Below are positions 8,471 through 16,791 of a stretch of 64,000 bases of DNA, piece by piece; the stretch's first letter is position 1; each line of letters starts with the position of its first letter. The notes under the pieces were generated by a model, which saw only the letters and a list, made by a program, of their open reading frames with translations, was not told where the DNA came from and made no database searches. The DNA lies in assembly GCA_012838225.1 (NCBI GenBank), contig DUPT01000056.1:24730-88729 (forward strand). The letters run 5' to 3'. The position numbers were made by a program, and so were the translations under genes. Source of the DNA: Tissierellia bacterium. Lineage in GTDB: Bacteria > Bacillota > Clostridia > Peptostreptococcales > Acidaminobacteraceae.

Positions 8471-10078
8471 ATGACCAAACCCAATGTGATCCTTATCTTT
8501 GCCGATGATCTGGGCTACGGCGATGTATCGGCCTTCAACCCCCGATCCAAGATCAACACCGAGCATATCGATCGACTGGCCGCCGGCGGTATGCGCTTTA
8601 CCGACTCCCATGCCACCTCGGCTCTGTGCACGCCCTCACGCTATGGTCTGTTGACCGGCCGCTATAACTGGCGCTCTCGGCTCAAGAGCTTCGTCTTGCC
8701 GGGGGATTCTCAGAGCCTGATCGAACCGGACCGTCAGACACTGGCTCAATTGCTAAAGGACGAGGGCTATCAGACCGCCGCCGTCGGCAAATGGCACCTG
8801 GGCCTGGAGTGGACGCTGCTCGATCATAAGGACTTCAAGCGCTATCAGGTCGATCCGGCCAGTCTGCCACCCGAGAAGGAGCCTCGTCAGGGTCGAGCCG
8901 GCAACTTCGACTACGAAGACTTCTGGTCGGGCATCGAAGGGCTCGATATCGACTATGACCAGCCGATCACCTTCGGACCAAACGACTACGGCTTCGACTA
9001 TTTCTTCGGAACGGCCGCCTCACTCGATCAGCCGCCCTATGTCTATATCGAAAATGACCGGGTGGTCGAAAAGCCGACCCTGATCACCGGGCTTCTGAGC
9101 TTAGACCGGGTGGGTGATCAGGCCCAGCGAGCCTGGCAGATCGGTCCGGCCGCCCCGGAGTACGCTCATATCCGAGTGCCCGATGATATGCAGGCCAAGG
9201 TGATGGAGCTGATCGATCACTATGGCCAACAAGACGATCCCTTCTTCATCTACTATCCGGTCCATCTGGTCCACGGCCCCCTCCTACCGAATAAGGAGCA
9301 TAAGGACAAGTCCGGCATCGGCTACTACGGTGATTTCGTCCTGCAGCTCGACAGCTATGTCGGTCAGATCACCCACCGACTGAAGGAATTGGATCTATTC
9401 GACGATACCATCATCATCTTCACCAGCGACAACGGTGTTTCCGGCGTCGCCAGTCTGGCCGATCTGTCGGCCCAGGGCCATCATCCGAGCTATCATTTCA
9501 GGGGCAAGAAGTCGGACATCTGGGAGGGAGGTCACCGCGAACCCACCATCATCAGTTATCCACCGCTGATCGAAGCCGGCAGTGTGTCGGATCAAATGAT
9601 CTGTCACTCCGATATTTACCGCACCATCAGTGATCTGCTAGGGATCGATCTCTCAGACGATGCGGCCGAAGACTCGGTCTCCAATCTGCCACTCTGGCAG
9701 GGTGAGGACAGGGCCGTTCGGCTCGATATCGTCCACAGCTCCGGCATCGGCGGCTTCTCGATCCGGCGAGGCGATTGGAAGCTTAGCTTTGTCCGAGACG
9801 GCGGCGGTATGCAGATGGCACCGGATCTGATCGGCTATACGCCCGAGGGTGATCTGTTCCGACCGAGCGAGCTCTACGATCTGGCAAACGATGTCTCCGA
9901 AACCACCAACCTGATCGATCAGTATCCCGAGATCGTCCAGCAGCTGACGGAGCTTCTGAGAGGCTATATCCTTTCGGGCCGCTCCACCCCGGGTGAGGAT
10001 CAGCCCTATGCCACCGGTCGCTTCGATGGCCGCTGGCCTCAGCTTCAGTGGATGATAGACGATAACGACGAGTCATGA
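8471..10078 (+). CDS. Anaerobic-type sulfatase (Cys-type)
   Basis: The start is the ATG at 8471, with AAGGAG six bases upstream; a GTG at 8456 lacks one. The 535-residue product has the sulfatase N-terminal metal site IFADDLGYGD, the activation motif CTPSR near residue 58 whose Cys is converted to formylglycine, and FTSDNG further on. No signal peptide is visible, so it probably acts inside the cell. Its stop overlaps the start of the maturase gene (ATGA), a pairing typical of anaerobes. The sulfated substrate is unknown. Confidence 0.93.
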   Translation: MTKPNVILIFADDLGYGDVSAFNPRSKINTEHIDRLAAGGMRFTDSHATSALCTPSRYGLLTGRYNWRSRLKSFVLPGDSQSLIEPDRQTLAQLLKDEGYQTAAVGKWHLGLEWTLLDHKDFKRYQVDPASLPPEKEPRQGRAGNFDYEDFWSGIEGLDIDYDQPITFGPNDYGFDYFFGTAASLDQPPYVYIENDRVVEKPTLITGLLSLDRVGDQAQRAWQIGPAAPEYAHIRVPDDMQAKVMELIDHYGQQDDPFFIYYPVHLVHGPLLPNKEHKDKSGIGYYGDFVLQLDSYVGQITHRLKELDLFDDTIIIFTSDNGVSGVASLADLSAQGHHPSYHFRGKKSDIWEGGHREPTIISYPPLIEAGSVSDQMICHSDIYRTISDLLGIDLSDDAAEDSVSNLPLWQGEDRAVRLDIVHSSGIGGFSIRRGDWKLSFVRDGGGMQMAPDLIGYTPEGDLFRPSELYDLANDVSETTNLIDQYPEIVQQLTELLRGYILSGRSTPGEDQPYATGRFDGRWPQLQWMIDDNDES

Positions 10079-11166
10079 AGACGCTCTCGCTCCTGATAAA
10101 GCCGGCCTCATCCGGGTGCAATATGCAGTGTGGCTACTGCTTCTATCAGGCTATCGCCGAGCACCGACTAAAAGCGGATCACGGCTTGATGACGCCTGAG
10201 ACTGTCCGACAGCTCCTAAAGCGCGTTCAGGCCCATCTTACGAGCGGTGATCGGCTTGAGATCGCTTTCCAGGGAGGCGAGCCGACCTTGGCCGGTCTCT
10301 CATTTTTTCAAGACTTCACCCGGCAGGCCGATGATCTCCTGCCGGGGATACGGGTCGACTACTCGCTCCAAACCAATGGCCTCCGGCTCGATGAGGACTG
10401 GGCCTTGTTTTTTAAAGAGCGCGACTGGCTGATCGGTCTATCCCTCGATGGTCCAATGACCCATGATCGCTATCGACCGGACCGATCCGGCAACAATACC
10501 TTCGAGCGGGTGATGGCGGCTAAGCAGTTGTTGGATGAATACCACATCGACTACAATGTCCTCAGTGTGTTGACGCCGGAGCTATCCAATCAGGCGGATG
10601 AATGGTTTGATTGGCTGATCGCTCAGGGCATCGAGCACGCCCAGCTCATCCCGCTGATCTCCCCGCTGGGTAGTCCTGAGGTTGGCCTTAGACCCGAGCA
10701 GTTCTACCGCTTCTATCACCGATTGATCGAGCGCTGGCTGGAACGTCTTAGGAGCGGAGAATGGCTCCATATCCAGCTGATCGATCATTTGATCGAGCAG
10801 ATCGGGACGGGTCGGGTCAGGCTGTGCGGTCTTGATGGTCGGTGTCGCCTCCAATACGTCATCGAAGCCGATGGCACACTGTATCCGTGCGATTTCTATG
10901 CTACCGATGAGTACCGGCTAGGCAGCATACTTGAGCACTCCTTCCTAGACTTAGCCCGGACGCCAAAGGCTAAGCAGTTTCTAGCGGAACGATCGGAGCT
11001 GACGGAGGTTTGTCAGGGCTGCGCCTATGTCAGCTTGTGTGCCGGTGGCTGTCGGCGGCTCCAAGGCGCGATGTATCTGGGCCGTGATAAGACATACTGC
11101 GGCTATCAGCGGCTGCTGACGGTTTATTATCCGACCCTTCGCCAGATCGCTCAGAAGCTGCTCTAG
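10075..11166 (+). CDS. Anaerobic sulfatase-maturating radical SAM enzyme (anSME)
   Basis: A 363-residue radical SAM protein with CNMQCGYC near residues 15-22 for the SAM-binding [4Fe-4S] cluster and a C-terminal SPASM-type cysteine set (CGLDGRC, CDFY, CQGCAYVSLCAGGC). anSME oxidises the active-site Cys or Ser of sulfatases to formylglycine without oxygen. Its ATG overlaps the sulfatase stop by four bases, which strongly suggests that the neighbour is its substrate. Confidence 0.93.
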   Translation: MKTLSLLIKPASSGCNMQCGYCFYQAIAEHRLKADHGLMTPETVRQLLKRVQAHLTSGDRLEIAFQGGEPTLAGLSFFQDFTRQADDLLPGIRVDYSLQTNGLRLDEDWALFFKERDWLIGLSLDGPMTHDRYRPDRSGNNTFERVMAAKQLLDEYHIDYNVLSVLTPELSNQADEWFDWLIAQGIEHAQLIPLISPLGSPEVGLRPEQFYRFYHRLIERWLERLRSGEWLHIQLIDHLIEQIGTGRVRLCGLDGRCRLQYVIEADGTLYPCDFYATDEYRLGSILEHSFLDLARTPKAKQFLAERSELTEVCQGCAYVSLCAGGCRRLQGAMYLGRDKTYCGYQRLLTVYYPTLRQIAQKLL

Positions 11167-11175
11167 GCGCCAGAT

Positions 11176-11217
11176 GAAAAGGCCGCGACGGGTTCAAAGC
11201 GTCGCGGCTTTTAGATT
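11176..11217 (+). terminator. Intrinsic terminator after anSME
   Basis: GCCGCGACG and CGTCGCGGC form a nine-base GC-rich stem followed by TTTT. It sits between converging genes and could serve both strands. Confidence 0.75.
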
Positions 11218-11223
11218 TCTCAT

Positions 11224-12333
11224 TTAAACGATCGGAAGCTCGATGGTAAAGCGGGTGCCATCGCCTTCTTCGCTCTGGACGGTGATGCTGCCGCCGTGGA
11301 GCTCGATGATGCGTTTGGCGATCGCCAGCCCTAGTCCGGAGCCTCCGGTATTTCTGGTCCGGGAATCATCGGCTCGGTAGAACGAATCGAACAGCCTCGC
11401 CAGATGCCGGGGAGCGATCCCGCAGCCGGTGTCCTGGATGATGATCAGGCCCGTACCGGGCCGCTCAAAGGCCTTCAGGCTGATCACTCCCTCGATGGGC
11501 GTATACTTGATGGCATTATCGACTAAGATGCGAAGCACTTCCTTGATCAGCAGCCGATCAGCCGATAGGTTGAGCGCTTCGGCATTGCCGATAAAGGTCG
11601 GTGTCTCATCATTCATCACCATCGTCTCCTCGATCACCTCTCGGATGAGTGCCTGAACATCGACCGTCGATCGCTCCACTGTCCGAGTCGCCGCGTCCAT
11701 GCGTGAGATGGTGAGCAGCTTTTCGATCAGGTTTTTCATCGATGTCGTTTCGTTCTTGATGGCCGAGATGGCTTCATCTCGGACGGCCGGGTCTTCTTTG
11801 CCCCACCGGTCGAGCAGATTGGAGTAGCCATCGATCACCGCCAGAGGCGTCCGAAGCTCATGCGAGGCGTGAGAGATGAAGGCCTTTTGCTCTTCGACCG
11901 AGGTCTCGATCCGATCGAGCATCTGATTGAAGATGATCGCCATGTCCTGTAGCTCATCCTGGGCCTCGCCGACATCGATCCGCCGCTCCAGCTTTGAGCC
12001 GGATATCTCGCGGGCGGTCTCGGTCATGTCCTTGATGGGAAGCAGCAGGTAGTCGACGGCCCGTCGGCCAAAGATGGCAATCAGGGGCAGGCCGATGATG
12101 GTAAAAAAGAAACCGGAGGCCTCGGGTCCAAAGCCCCGAAAGACATTGACCAAAAACCAGGTCAGGATGACAAAGGTGAAGGTGATCTTCAGGCTGATCG
12201 ACAGACGCCACTTGCGAGCCAGCTGTTCAAACAGGCGGCCGAAGAAGTCAAAGAAGCGCTCGATCAAACGCCAGATCTTTCGCAGAAAACCCGGCAGGCG
12301 TCGTTTTTTTGGTTTAGCGCGCATCTTCTTCAT
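11224..12333 (-). CDS. Sensor histidine kinase
   Basis: A 369-residue membrane kinase. An arginine/lysine-rich N-terminal tail of about 50 residues precedes two closely spaced membrane helices, then a HAMP segment, the H box SHASHELRTPL near residue 157, N box VDNAIKY, and G boxes DTGCGI and GGSGLGLAI. The loop between the helices is very short, so it probably senses membrane or cytoplasmic cues. It overlaps the response-regulator gene by 20 bases. The stimulus is unknown. Confidence 0.93.
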   Translation of the reverse strand: MKKMRAKPKKRRLPGFLRKIWRLIERFFDFFGRLFEQLARKWRLSISLKITFTFVILTWFLVNVFRGFGPEASGFFFTIIGLPLIAIFGRRAVDYLLLPIKDMTETAREISGSKLERRIDVGEAQDELQDMAIIFNQMLDRIETSVEEQKAFISHASHELRTPLAVIDGYSNLLDRWGKEDPAVRDEAISAIKNETTSMKNLIEKLLTISRMDAATRTVERSTVDVQALIREVIEETMVMNDETPTFIGNAEALNLSADRLLIKEVLRILVDNAIKYTPIEGVISLKAFERPGTGLIIIQDTGCGIAPRHLARLFDSFYRADDSRTRNTGGSGLGLAIAKRIIELHGGSITVQSEEGDGTRFTIELPIV

Positions 12334-12991
12334 AGAAACGATACCCCACTCCCCGGACCGTCTGGATCAGCTTCACGCCAAAGCGCTCATCGATCTTGCT
12401 TCTGAGGTAGCGGACATAGACATCGACGATATTGGTGTCACCGATAAAGTCATAGCCCCAGACGGCGTTCATGATCTCATCACGGGTCAATACTCTTCCC
12501 GGACTCATTAAAAAATAATGCAGCAGATCGAATTCTGTCTTGGTCAGTTCAATCTCGGTATCGCCAAACGATACCTCACGCCGGCTCGGGCTCAGGCTCA
12601 GCTGGCCAAAGGTGATGACCTCAGAGCTTTTCATCGAGCGCAGGCTCCGCCGGATGCGGGCCAAGAGCTCCTCGATGGCAAAGGGTTTGGTCAGATAATC
12701 ATCGGCACCGCTGTCGAGCCCGGCCACCCGGTCAGAAATATCGTCCTTGGCCGTCAGCATAATGATCGGCACACTCGACTTGGCTTGACGCAGGCGACGC
12801 AGGATCTCCAGACCGCTCAGTCCCGGCAGCATGATATCAAGCAGGATCAAGTCGAACTCTGAGCGGAGGGCCGTGTCCAGCCCGGTGCGGCCGTCATAGC
12901 AGACGGTGACCTCGTGCTGTTCATGCATCAGCTCCAGTTCGACAAACCGGGCTATATTCTTTTCGTCTTCCACGATCAATATTTTCGCCAT
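12314..12991 (-). CDS. OmpR/PhoB-family response regulator
   Basis: A 225-residue regulator with receiver acidic pocket EDEK, phospho-acceptor Asp in LILLDIMLPG near residue 52, Lys in LTKPF near 102, and a C-terminal winged-helix DNA-binding domain ending VRGVGYRF. It is the first gene of the two-gene operon with the histidine kinase. Its targets are unknown. Confidence 0.95.
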   Translation of the reverse strand: MAKILIVEDEKNIARFVELELMHEQHEVTVCYDGRTGLDTALRSEFDLILLDIMLPGLSGLEILRRLRQAKSSVPIIMLTAKDDISDRVAGLDSGADDYLTKPFAIEELLARIRRSLRSMKSSEVITFGQLSLSPSRREVSFGDTEIELTKTEFDLLHYFLMSPGRVLTRDEIMNAVWGYDFIGDTNIVDVYVRYLRSKIDERFGVKLIQTVRGVGYRFYEEDAR

Positions 12992-13012
12992 GGGACCCTC
13001 CAGCCTGATTAT

Positions 13013-13039
13013 AACAAAAATCCCGCCCCGCGGGATTGT
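13013..13039 (-). terminator. Intrinsic terminator after DUF4342 gene
   Basis: On the minus strand AATCCCGC and GCGGGATT pair around a short G loop and run into TTTTTG. Confidence 0.8.
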
Positions 13040-13043
13040 TTGC

Positions 13044-13436
13044 TTAGTGGACGTCGTCTCTTAAGTCGAGTGCCGGGATCTTGACCATCTCATTGCCGCT
13101 CTTATCGATCTGGAGATTGTAGCCGAGTAGCAGCAGCAGGATGCTGAGTCCGATCACGACCGGGAAGAAAAAGAAGGCCAGTACCAGGACGATCGTAATG
13201 GGCAGCCCGATCAGTCGAGACCCTTCTTTTTCAAACGACAGTTTTATCTTACTTAATTTTTCAATCATTTGTCTCACCGAACTCCAAAATCCATTCTTCT
13301 TGACAGTTGTTTGATCCAGACTGGCCAGTGCTTCGAGGATGTCGCCGTTGTTGTCTTCGAGTGCTTGCTTGGCGGCTTGGTAGGATACCTTTTTTCGGCG
13401 GATGATCTCATCCACTTTCTCCAATGTGATTTCCAT
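13044..13436 (-). CDS. DUF4342-like membrane protein with UBA-like N terminus
   Basis: The ATG at 13436 is preceded by AAGGAGAG; an ATG nine codons upstream has no ribosome binding site. The 130-residue product has an N-terminal three-helix UBA-like segment (residues 1-42, VDEIIRRKKVSYQAAKQAL), then one long or two short hydrophobic helices (about 75-110) and a charged C terminus. This layout matches DUF4342 proteins of Firmicutes, whose function is unknown. Confidence 0.8.
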   Translation of the reverse strand: MEITLEKVDEIIRRKKVSYQAAKQALEDNNGDILEALASLDQTTVKKNGFWSSVRQMIEKLSKIKLSFEKEGSRLIGLPITIVLVLAFFFFPVVIGLSILLLLLGYNLQIDKSGNEMVKIPALDLRDDVH

Positions 13437-13540
13437 ATCGTTTCTCTCCTTTTTTTGCTCCATGTGATTGGCTCACCTGTAATATACCAAGCTTGGTTTA
13501 GACTGGTCTGAGAGAAAGATTAGAAGACGATTAAAAAGAA

Positions 13541-13568
13541 AAAATATCCGAAAAACTCGGATATTGGC
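13541..13568 (-). terminator. Intrinsic terminator after lipoprotein gene
   Basis: On the minus strand AATATCCGAG and CGGATATT form a stem around a T-rich loop, followed by TTTTTTCTTTTT. Confidence 0.85.
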
Positions 13569-13572
13569 TTGG

Positions 13573-14103
13573 CTAGTCCAATAGATCACTCAACTCGGCC
13601 GCCGGAAAGTGAAGGGACCCGCTTTCGATCAGCTCCGCCATGACCGGCATCAAGACGAGCTTCTCCCCCTTGACCCCGATCACACCGACATAGGGCACCA
13701 GGATCGACGGCGGTCCGGCATCATCGAAGTGCTTCACGAACACGATCACTTGATCCTGTTTTTGGAGCATATCGATGGCGTCTTCGGCTTGGTGCTCATT
13801 CATGACTTTGAACCGAAACGTTCCCGGATCGAACACTTGATTTCGGCTTTTGATCACTTCGGCCTGCCAGATGAGATAGTCATGCTCATAGCTTTCAACG
13901 CCTTGAAATACTGCATCCTCTAGCAGTAGCACATCATCCGATGACTCCAGCATTTCCTCGAGGCTCTCAAAAAATACCCAGGACACCTCGATATCCATCG
14001 GCTCGATTTCCGTTATATCCGGCGGTGTCGCATCGGGCGATGGCGGGTTGGTGCAACCAACCATCAACAGACAGATGATGATCAGACTCCTAAAGACCCT
14101 CAT
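13573..14103 (-). CDS. Predicted lipoprotein
   Basis: A 176-residue secreted protein. The signal peptide RVFRSLIIICLLMVGC ends in a lipobox with Cys at residue 16, followed by a Pro/acidic linker. The remainder is acidic and alpha/beta-like, with no family I recognise. It is likely anchored on the outer face of the membrane. It stands alone between two convergent or divergent genes. Confidence 0.8.
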   Translation of the reverse strand: MRVFRSLIIICLLMVGCTNPPSPDATPPDITEIEPMDIEVSWVFFESLEEMLESSDDVLLLEDAVFQGVESYEHDYLIWQAEVIKSRNQVFDPGTFRFKVMNEHQAEDAIDMLQKQDQVIVFVKHFDDAGPPSILVPYVGVIGVKGEKLVLMPVMAELIESGSLHFPAAELSDLLD

Positions 14104-14194
14104 AGACCCTCCTCGCTTTTTCCTCTTCTATTGGGTATACAACCATCGGACCGGTTTTGTCCAAACTACCACTTTTCTAGAAAGAGAGATTCGA

Positions 14195-14620
14195 ATGGAT
14201 ATCATCATGCGACCGATCGGCCTGATCCGATCCCCGTTTAAGCACCGTGAGGAGCTGAGGCTTCCGCCCTGTCATCCCGATGCCCCCTATCATGATCCAA
14301 AGGTCACGGCTACGATCGAGCTCGAGCCTGAGTTTTGTGACGGGATCAAGGATATCGAGCCCGGCAGCTACGGCCTGCTGGTGTTCTATTTCGATCAATC
14401 AAGCGGCTATCAAATGATCACCCGCTCCCACGGCCAAGACCGAGACCATGTCGGGGTGTTTTCTACCAGAAGCCCCCATCGTCCCAATGGGATCGGCACC
14501 ACGATCGTGAAGTTTGTAGCGATCGAGGGTTGCCGCCTGACTTTTCAAGGCGTCGACATGCTCGATGGCACGCCACTACTCGACATCAAACCTCACTCCG
14601 GAGAAAAAATATTTGATTGA
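14195..14620 (+). CDS. trmO: TrmO-like tRNA (t6A37-N6) methyltransferase
   Basis: I place the start at 14195 (MDIIMRPIGLIRSPF), after AGAGAGAT; an in-frame ATG at 14048 lies inside the divergent gene's promoter. The 141-residue product is the single-domain YaeB/TrmO barrel, with the conserved IRSPF, FSTRSPHRPNGIG and VDMLDGTPLLDIKP motifs. TrmO methylates N6-threonylcarbamoyladenosine at position 37 of certain tRNAs using SAM. Length is typical for the short bacterial form. Confidence 0.88.
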   Translation: MDIIMRPIGLIRSPFKHREELRLPPCHPDAPYHDPKVTATIELEPEFCDGIKDIEPGSYGLLVFYFDQSSGYQMITRSHGQDRDHVGVFSTRSPHRPNGIGTTIVKFVAIEGCRLTFQGVDMLDGTPLLDIKPHSGEKIFD

Positions 14621-14623
14621 CGA

Positions 14624-14652
14624 AACCGCCCGGATCAGTCCAGGCGGTTTGA
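14624..14652. terminator. Bidirectional terminator between trmO and glycerate kinase
   Basis: AAACCGCC and GGCGGTTT pair around a 12-base loop. The hairpin covers the last codons of the converging glycerate kinase gene. Confidence 0.65.
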
Positions 14653-15771
14653 GTTTCTAAGCTTTATCAGTCGCAGCACATCATCGAGGGCCGCCCGATA
14701 GTCATCACCCGCTTCACGCTGTGTTATCTCCTCAAAGCTCAGCCCATAGCGGTTGGTCACAAAGACGGCCGACACACCCGGCGGGTAGTCCGCTGCCACA
14801 TCAGCGCCCAGCTGGCCGACCAGAGCAATCACCGGGACTGCTTGGTCTTTGGCGCGCCGAGCGACACCTGAGACGACCTTGCCGCGGAGGCTTTGTCCAT
14901 CGAGCTTGCCCTCGCCGGTCAGGATCAGATCGGCGTCTCTGATCAGCTCATCAAAGTCGATCAGATCCAGGATCAGATCGATCCCGGGGCGAAGACGGCC
15001 GCCTAAGAATGCGACCATCCCGGCTCCCATGCCGCCGGCGGCGCCGGCACCTGGGAGCGCTGAGACATCGATCGACAGTTGTCGCCTGATCACACCATGA
15101 AGCGATCTCAGCCCCTGATCGAGCAGCTCGACCATTTCAGGGTCGGCTCCTTTTTGAGGCGCGAAGACATAGGCTGCTCCCTCAGGACCATATAAGGGAT
15201 GATCGATATCACACATCACCAGAAGCTCAGCCCCTCGAAGGTCGATAGCTGATACATCAAAGCGCTCGATCTCAAAAAGCGTGTTACCGGTCGGGAGGAA
15301 GGCTTCTCCCCGGGCATTATAGAAGCTTCCGCCCAAGGCACTGACACAACCACACCCGGCGTCATTGGTGGCACTGCCGCCTAAGCCGAGGATGATTTTC
15401 TTGGCACCTCGTTCGATCGAATCAAGGATCAGTTGACCGACGCCATAGGTCGTCGTGATATCAGGCCTGGCTTGGCTCACCAGGGGTAGGCCGGCCGCGG
15501 CTGCCATCTCGATGACGGCGGTGTCTTGAAACAAGGCATACGAGGCCTCGATCTGTCGGTGGTCAGGACCGGTGACCGACCGGGTGATCTTTTCTCCCGA
15601 GAGGACCTCTAAAAAGGTATCGACCGTTCCCTCTCCGCCATCAGCGATCGGGATGGCGATCACCTCGGCCTCGGGAAAGAAGCTTCGAAGCCTTTCCTTT
15701 GCGATCTTCGCGATGTCTCGAGAGCTGAGTGTTCCTTTGAATGAATCCGACAGGACCAGGATCTTTTTCAT
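14635..15771 (-). CDS. Glycerate kinase (GarK/GlxK type)
   Basis: A 378-residue type II glycerate kinase, with N-terminal VLSDSFKGTLSS, the GLGGSATNDAGCG motif near residue 130 and GAGAAGGMGAG near 240. It phosphorylates D-glycerate, usually to 2-phosphoglycerate. The gene lies eight bases after a D-2-hydroxyacid dehydrogenase that could supply D-glycerate from hydroxypyruvate, so the pair suggests a serine/glyoxylate-to-glycolysis route. Confidence 0.93.
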   Translation of the reverse strand: MKKILVLSDSFKGTLSSRDIAKIAKERLRSFFPEAEVIAIPIADGGEGTVDTFLEVLSGEKITRSVTGPDHRQIEASYALFQDTAVIEMAAAAGLPLVSQARPDITTTYGVGQLILDSIERGAKKIILGLGGSATNDAGCGCVSALGGSFYNARGEAFLPTGNTLFEIERFDVSAIDLRGAELLVMCDIDHPLYGPEGAAYVFAPQKGADPEMVELLDQGLRSLHGVIRRQLSIDVSALPGAGAAGGMGAGMVAFLGGRLRPGIDLILDLIDFDELIRDADLILTGEGKLDGQSLRGKVVSGVARRAKDQAVPVIALVGQLGADVAADYPPGVSAVFVTNRYGLSFEEITQREAGDDYRAALDDVLRLIKLRNSNRLD

Positions 15772-15779
15772 CGCATCCT

Positions 15780-16745
15780 CTAGGGATTGACCACGTGGAT
15801 GGGCTGACCGGCCAGGAAGGCGCTCAGGTTGGCCTCGGCCGCTTCAATGATCCGCTGGCGGCTCTCTTTTGGTGCCCAGGCGATATGAGGGGTGATGATC
15901 GTGTTCCTGGCCTGAAGCAGCGGATTATCCGCTTGGATCGGTTCGACCGCTACGACATCGAGCCCGGCGGCGTAGACCTTGCCGGAATTCAGCGCATCGG
16001 CCAGATCCTGCTCCTGAATGAGAGGACCTCGGCTGGTGTTTAGGATGATCACGCCATCCTTCATCTTGGCGATGCTGTCACGGTTGATGATCTGGTTGGT
16101 CTCCGGAGTCAAGGGCGAGTGGAGCGATATGACATCACTTTCTGTTAGCAGGCTGTCGAGATCGACATAGTCGGCGATCGCTCGACCGGCGTCACTTTGG
16201 GAGCGATTAAAGGCCAGGACCCTCATGCCCAGGGCTTGAGCGATCTGTCCGGTACGCTGCCCGATACGACCAAAGCCAATGATGCCCATCGTTTTACCGG
16301 CCAATTCGATCATAGGATAGTCCATAAAGGTCCAGTCGGGACTTTTGGCCCAGCGGCCCTGCTTGACCTCCCTGTCGTGATGACCGATCCGGTGACAGAT
16401 CTCAAGCAGCATCGCGATCGTAAACTGCCCCACCGAATCCGTTCCATAGGTCGGGACATTGGTCACGACGATCCCTCTCTTTTTTGCATAATCGATATCG
16501 ACCACATTGTAGCCGGTCGCCAAAAGAGAGATCATTTTGAGCTTGGGTGAAGCATCGATGATCTTTTGAGTGATCGGTGTTTTATTGATAAACACCACCT
16601 CGGCCTCCCCGATGCGTTCGATCGCTTCCTGCTCATCGATCAGTGACGTCCGGTCATAGACTGTCACATCCCCCAGCTGCTCGAGCCTCTCCCAGCTCAG
16701 GTCCCCGGGGTTTACAGCGTAGCCCTCCAAAATGACGATTTTCAT
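15780..16745 (-). CDS. D-2-hydroxyacid dehydrogenase (hydroxypyruvate/glyoxylate reductase candidate)
   Basis: A 321-residue NAD-dependent D-isomer-specific dehydrogenase. The Rossmann motif GIIGFGRIGQ is near residue 147, the substrate Arg lies in NTSRGPLI near 233, the catalytic Glu in VEPIQ near 263 and His in TPHIAW near 285. The kinase partner immediately downstream points to glycerate as substrate, giving hydroxypyruvate reductase as the likeliest role; that is inference from context. Confidence 0.92.
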   Translation of the reverse strand: MKIVILEGYAVNPGDLSWERLEQLGDVTVYDRTSLIDEQEAIERIGEAEVVFINKTPITQKIIDASPKLKMISLLATGYNVVDIDYAKKRGIVVTNVPTYGTDSVGQFTIAMLLEICHRIGHHDREVKQGRWAKSPDWTFMDYPMIELAGKTMGIIGFGRIGQRTGQIAQALGMRVLAFNRSQSDAGRAIADYVDLDSLLTESDVISLHSPLTPETNQIINRDSIAKMKDGVIILNTSRGPLIQEQDLADALNSGKVYAAGLDVVAVEPIQADNPLLQARNTIITPHIAWAPKESRQRIIEAAEANLSAFLAGQPIHVVNP

Positions 16746-16791
16746 ATTATCCCTTTCATTCCGTAATTAGATAAGCCCTTACCTAATATGT

